Positions 8,101-8,986 of a DNA stretch of 8,986 nt are shown here, in pieces. The stretch lies in the NCBI GenBank assembly GCA_015232735.1, contig JADFZC010000086.1, forward strand, positions 1-8,986, in the 5' to 3' direction. The stretch's first letter is position 1; every line of letters starts with the position of its first letter. Under the pieces are notes generated by a model. That model was not told where the DNA came from, ran no database searches, and saw only the letters and a list, made by a program, of their open reading frames with translations. Both the position numbers and the translations under genes were made by a program. Origin of the DNA: Oligoflexales bacterium (GTDB taxonomy: Bacteria; Bdellovibrionota; Oligoflexia; Oligoflexales; Oligoflexaceae).

Positions 8101-8463
8101 GAAAAAGGGTGTGGAGCCTTTTTGAATGCTGGACATCATTTCTGTCTCCTGGGCGGAAACAGTTCTTTCAGACCGATTGTGGTATCAGGCGATCCCATAG
8201 GAATGGGAAATGAGCCGAAGTTTGAATCAATTGAGTTTACATTTTCCGAGGGCGATACTCTTTTCCTTTATACTGACGGCCTTCTCCAGAACAAGCGGGA
8301 AAACGGAAAAAACTTGAAATACGGCAGGCTCAAGAAGATCCTTGATGACAATCGTGATCCTGAAGAGATAAAGAGGGGTATTCTCGTGGCATTGGATGAA
8401 TTATGGGGCAGTGGCCCCTGCGAGGATGATTATACATTTATGGCTGTCAAGAAGGTGGCATAA
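5179..8463 (+). CDS. Hybrid sensor: 7TMR-DISM - histidine kinase - receiver - SpoIIE/PP2C phosphatase
   Basis: A 1094-residue inner-membrane signalling protein. A signal peptide (about 1-31, hydrophobic LRLALAGMLSVLFFF, cut near GLA) leads to a periplasmic 7TMR-DISMED2-type domain (about 45-188, with SVWFRFVLKN) and a seven-helix 7TMR-DISM block (about 192-395, beginning LLFWGGFIGLMAVMALYNLF). A short coiled linker joins the HisKA domain with SHELRTPL (432-439; phospho-acceptor H433). The ATPase domain follows: N box N552/N556 (NILANAFKF), G1 VEDTGIGI (585-592), G2 GTGLGLSIV (617-625). After an acidic linker comes a receiver (about 713-830) with D719/D720, phospho-acceptor D763, T793 and K815. 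The C-terminus (about 868-1094) is an RsbU/SpoIIE-type Ser/Thr phosphatase with metal-site residues D884 (GGDW), D903 (CDVTGHG), D1033 (YTDG) and D1083/D1084. A likely flow is ligand, kinase, receiver, phosphatase, then dephosphorylation of an anti-sigma antagonist; the target is not encoded here. The ATG at 5179 lacks a good ribosome binding site; M11 (5209) is an alternative that still leaves a signal peptide. Confidence 0.92.
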   Translation: MTGHHKRTGGMLRLALAGMLSVLFFFEKGLAGPISADITVISPETRKTDITSFSYFQTAEKLAIEKVAFSKEEFDWKHREGHTLNLGTSFGSVWFRFVLKNKSPLTFERLVHLNSVFLEAVEVFFIRDGKIFASYSTGTYKPRNSRPIDHRQFLFPLVFLPFDEIEVVIMESSLFPRFSMQIWDKIAFQEQDQYNLLFWGGFIGLMAVMALYNLFIFFSLGDLAYLFYVMYVLGSMSHQMCLSGFMYQLIGDFVWSKQLLAFIQGDTIIAAMLFLAFFLKLRREDKWLFFPFWGIFFVTLVSMLVAFANYRIGIAMLISTFAIVIPFAFLAFVLKLREGVREAIYIIVGWIGILTFTMIVVLDRLHLFPFNISNMENFATPIGSAWEMVCFSLALAEKIKMERRQKEEAQHQAIENLKIADRIKRQIFANTSHELRTPLNGMLGFLDLIKRGHYGKIGKGVSDQIAKVQSLALSLKTQVNAILELARSGEKRLTLNSSKILLNEIVEELRILSEGLNLSNKNSEFSVSKSWPSEDDPVIISDREKLFIILRNILANAFKFQDPERKNCVRVNFALNDKGVFNVTVEDTGIGIEEKDREKVFEEFFQVDGGGRRRYEGTGLGLSIVRRYLEIIGGCITLESRVGIGSKFELSVPSIKNLSDNIQQLETDSEKPACEVDPVKNRDTEQVGISVEITDPEDQVDHRIMQKIDGNNAKILVIDDHRYNCEVIRDILKDEGYEVEMALGGSEGIEKLKSYHPNLVLLDMMMPNFSGEDVIRYMKNSDELARIPVIFVTARSSEDDIIVGLKMGADDYLAKPIISEELKLRVGNLLSRLMYARTQSEKSTIIKNIAVAQQVQESYSNINLEIPSIKIAEHYCPAESAGGDWRAVFYNKRTKIMDIFMCDVTGHGIASALYTVAAGSAIQNSVTILNEMAEIIMSPLDRVKRIAGYLNTSIAETSQRLGKMMTVAFISIDLEKGCGAFLNAGHHFCLLGGNSSFRPIVVSGDPIGMGNEPKFESIEFTFSEGDTLFLYTDGLLQNKRENGKNLKYGRLKKILDDNRDPEEIKRGILVALDELWGSGPCEDDYTFMAVKKVA

Positions 8464-8478
8464 GCATCAGAAGCTCCC

Positions 8479-8550
8479 GGCGTCATGCTGAACGAAGTGA
8501 AGCATCTCTGCTAGTTGTGCTAGATCTTTTGCTACGATCAAGATGACGCC
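8479..8550. repeat. Imperfect palindromic repeat (REP/MITE-like)
   Basis: A 72-bp element whose ends GGCGTCAT (8479-8486) and ATGACGCC (8543-8550) are perfect inverted repeats. Pairing continues inward imperfectly: aligning the left arm with the reverse complement of the right gives about 21 identical bases out of 29, ending GCATCT/AGATCT around a 14-base loop. The left arm reads GTCATGCTGAACGAAGTGAAGCATCT when taken in two parts. This fits a dispersed palindrome type, GTCAT..(C/G)..CGAAG.GAAG..ATCT, that I recall from many environmental bacterial genomes. It has no coding capacity and lies 15 bp after the kinase stop, between two convergent genes, the usual place for such repeats. It could also mark transcript ends. 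Only one copy lies in this window, so its repeated nature is inferred. Confidence 0.65.
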
Positions 8551-8607
8551 CCCTTGACTATCCTGGTTTTTGCATTTGACCGGGGGCCCCTGCATAAGTA
8601 TTAAGGG

Positions 8608-8986
8608 CTAAAAAATCTTCCCTGGATTCAGGATCCCCTTCGGGTCAAGAACGGATTTGATCTTCTTCATCGCATCAATCTCTATTTCGGAACATGTATA
8701 TTTCAGGTCATTTTTCTTCAGAAGTCCTATACCATGTTCAGCGCTTACGCTCCCGCCATATTTTTGAAGATTCTTATATACAATTTCCTTTGCCTTGTTG
8801 ACTTCGGAAAAAAACTCGTCCCGGGTGATGTCTGAATTTCCGACATAATTAAAATGAATGTTGCCGTCTCCGATATGGCCGAAAAGAACCAGGGTAACTC
8901 TGTTCAGGCAGCTTGTAATTACGGACTCTATCCCGGAGACAAATTCATCAAGGTGTTTTATTGGTACAGAGTGGTAGTTTTTAAGA
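8608..8986 (-). CDS. FAD-linked oxidase, C-terminal part (GlcD / D-lactate or D-2-hydroxyglutarate dehydrogenase family); 5' end beyond the window
   Basis: The last 125 codons of a gene on the minus strand, open to the right edge and ending with TAG at 8608-8610. It is the C-terminal FAD-oxidase domain: GHIGDGNIHFNYV with both metal-binding histidines, GGSVSAEHGIGLLKK with the conserved Glu-His, and a terminal MKKIKSVLDPKGILNPGKIF. Those motifs define the D-2-hydroxyacid dehydrogenases of the VAO flavoprotein family, which oxidise D-lactate, glycolate or D-2-hydroxyglutarate using FAD and pass electrons to a quinone, ETF or iron-sulfur partner. The N-terminal FAD-binding PCMH domain and the substrate-selecting residues lie outside the window, so the substrate cannot be fixed. 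It faces the hybrid kinase gene tail-to-tail, with the palindromic repeat in the 144 bp between them. Confidence 0.9.
   Translation of the reverse strand, partial: LKNYHSVPIKHLDEFVSGIESVITSCLNRVTLVLFGHIGDGNIHFNYVGNSDITRDEFFSEVNKAKEIVYKNLQKYGGSVSAEHGIGLLKKNDLKYTCSEIEIDAMKKIKSVLDPKGILNPGKIF

Noticed and set aside
7666..8139. 157-codon open frame on the minus strand
   Set aside because: It is antisense to the phosphatase domain, whose motifs are clearly read on the plus strand.
8583..8590. GGGGCCCC palindrome near the end of the FAD-oxidase gene
   Set aside because: It has no loop and no T-run on the minus strand downstream of the stop, so it does not make a terminator; probably chance.

Overview
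The window looks like a chromosomal segment of a motile Gram-negative bacterium. The best guess is Desulfobacterota (former Deltaproteobacteria) or a close relative. This rests on the gene order flhF-flhG-fliA-cheY followed by a PilZ-like gene and a membrane/coiled-coil gene, on a large 7TMR-DISM sensor kinase, and on a short palindromic repeat of the GTCAT...CGAAG.GAAG..ATCT kind. The taxonomic call is inference; no rRNA or other marker is present.

Left part (1-3719, + strand): the end of a flagellar regulatory cluster. It holds the 3' end of flhF (SRP-type GTPase for flagellar placement), flhG (MinD-like ATPase controlling flagellar number), fliA (sigma-28) and cheY (motor response regulator). 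These are followed by a PilZ-like protein whose c-di-GMP motifs are degenerate, and by a single-pass membrane protein with a long coiled coil and a small C-terminal HTH-like segment. The last two genes are 3 bp apart. Together the cluster covers where flagella are built (FlhF/FlhG), when late flagellar genes are transcribed (FliA) and how the motor is switched (CheY). The last two proteins may add a second-messenger or membrane-linked layer.

Middle (3727-4794, - strand): a UPF0104/LPG-synthase-like multi-pass membrane protein (putative lipid flippase family), convergent with the flagellar cluster with only 7 bp between the stop codons. A 384-bp AT-rich non-coding region (4795-5178) follows, with inverted repeats and a candidate promoter.

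Right part (5179-8463, + strand): one 1094-residue signalling protein that joins a periplasmic 7TMR-DISM sensor, histidine kinase, receiver and SpoIIE/RsbU-type PP2C phosphatase. All catalytic motifs are visible. No anti-sigma factor or STAS antagonist is encoded nearby, so its target is elsewhere. Downstream, a 72-bp imperfect palindromic repeat lies between this gene and the convergent 3' end of an FAD-linked oxidase (GlcD / D-lactate or D-2-hydroxyglutarate dehydrogenase family), which runs off the right edge.

The most unusual items are the single-chain kinase-receiver-phosphatase, the degenerate PilZ-like protein paired with the coiled-coil membrane protein, and the palindromic repeat. 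I found no CRISPR array, tRNA, rRNA, transposase or phage gene.
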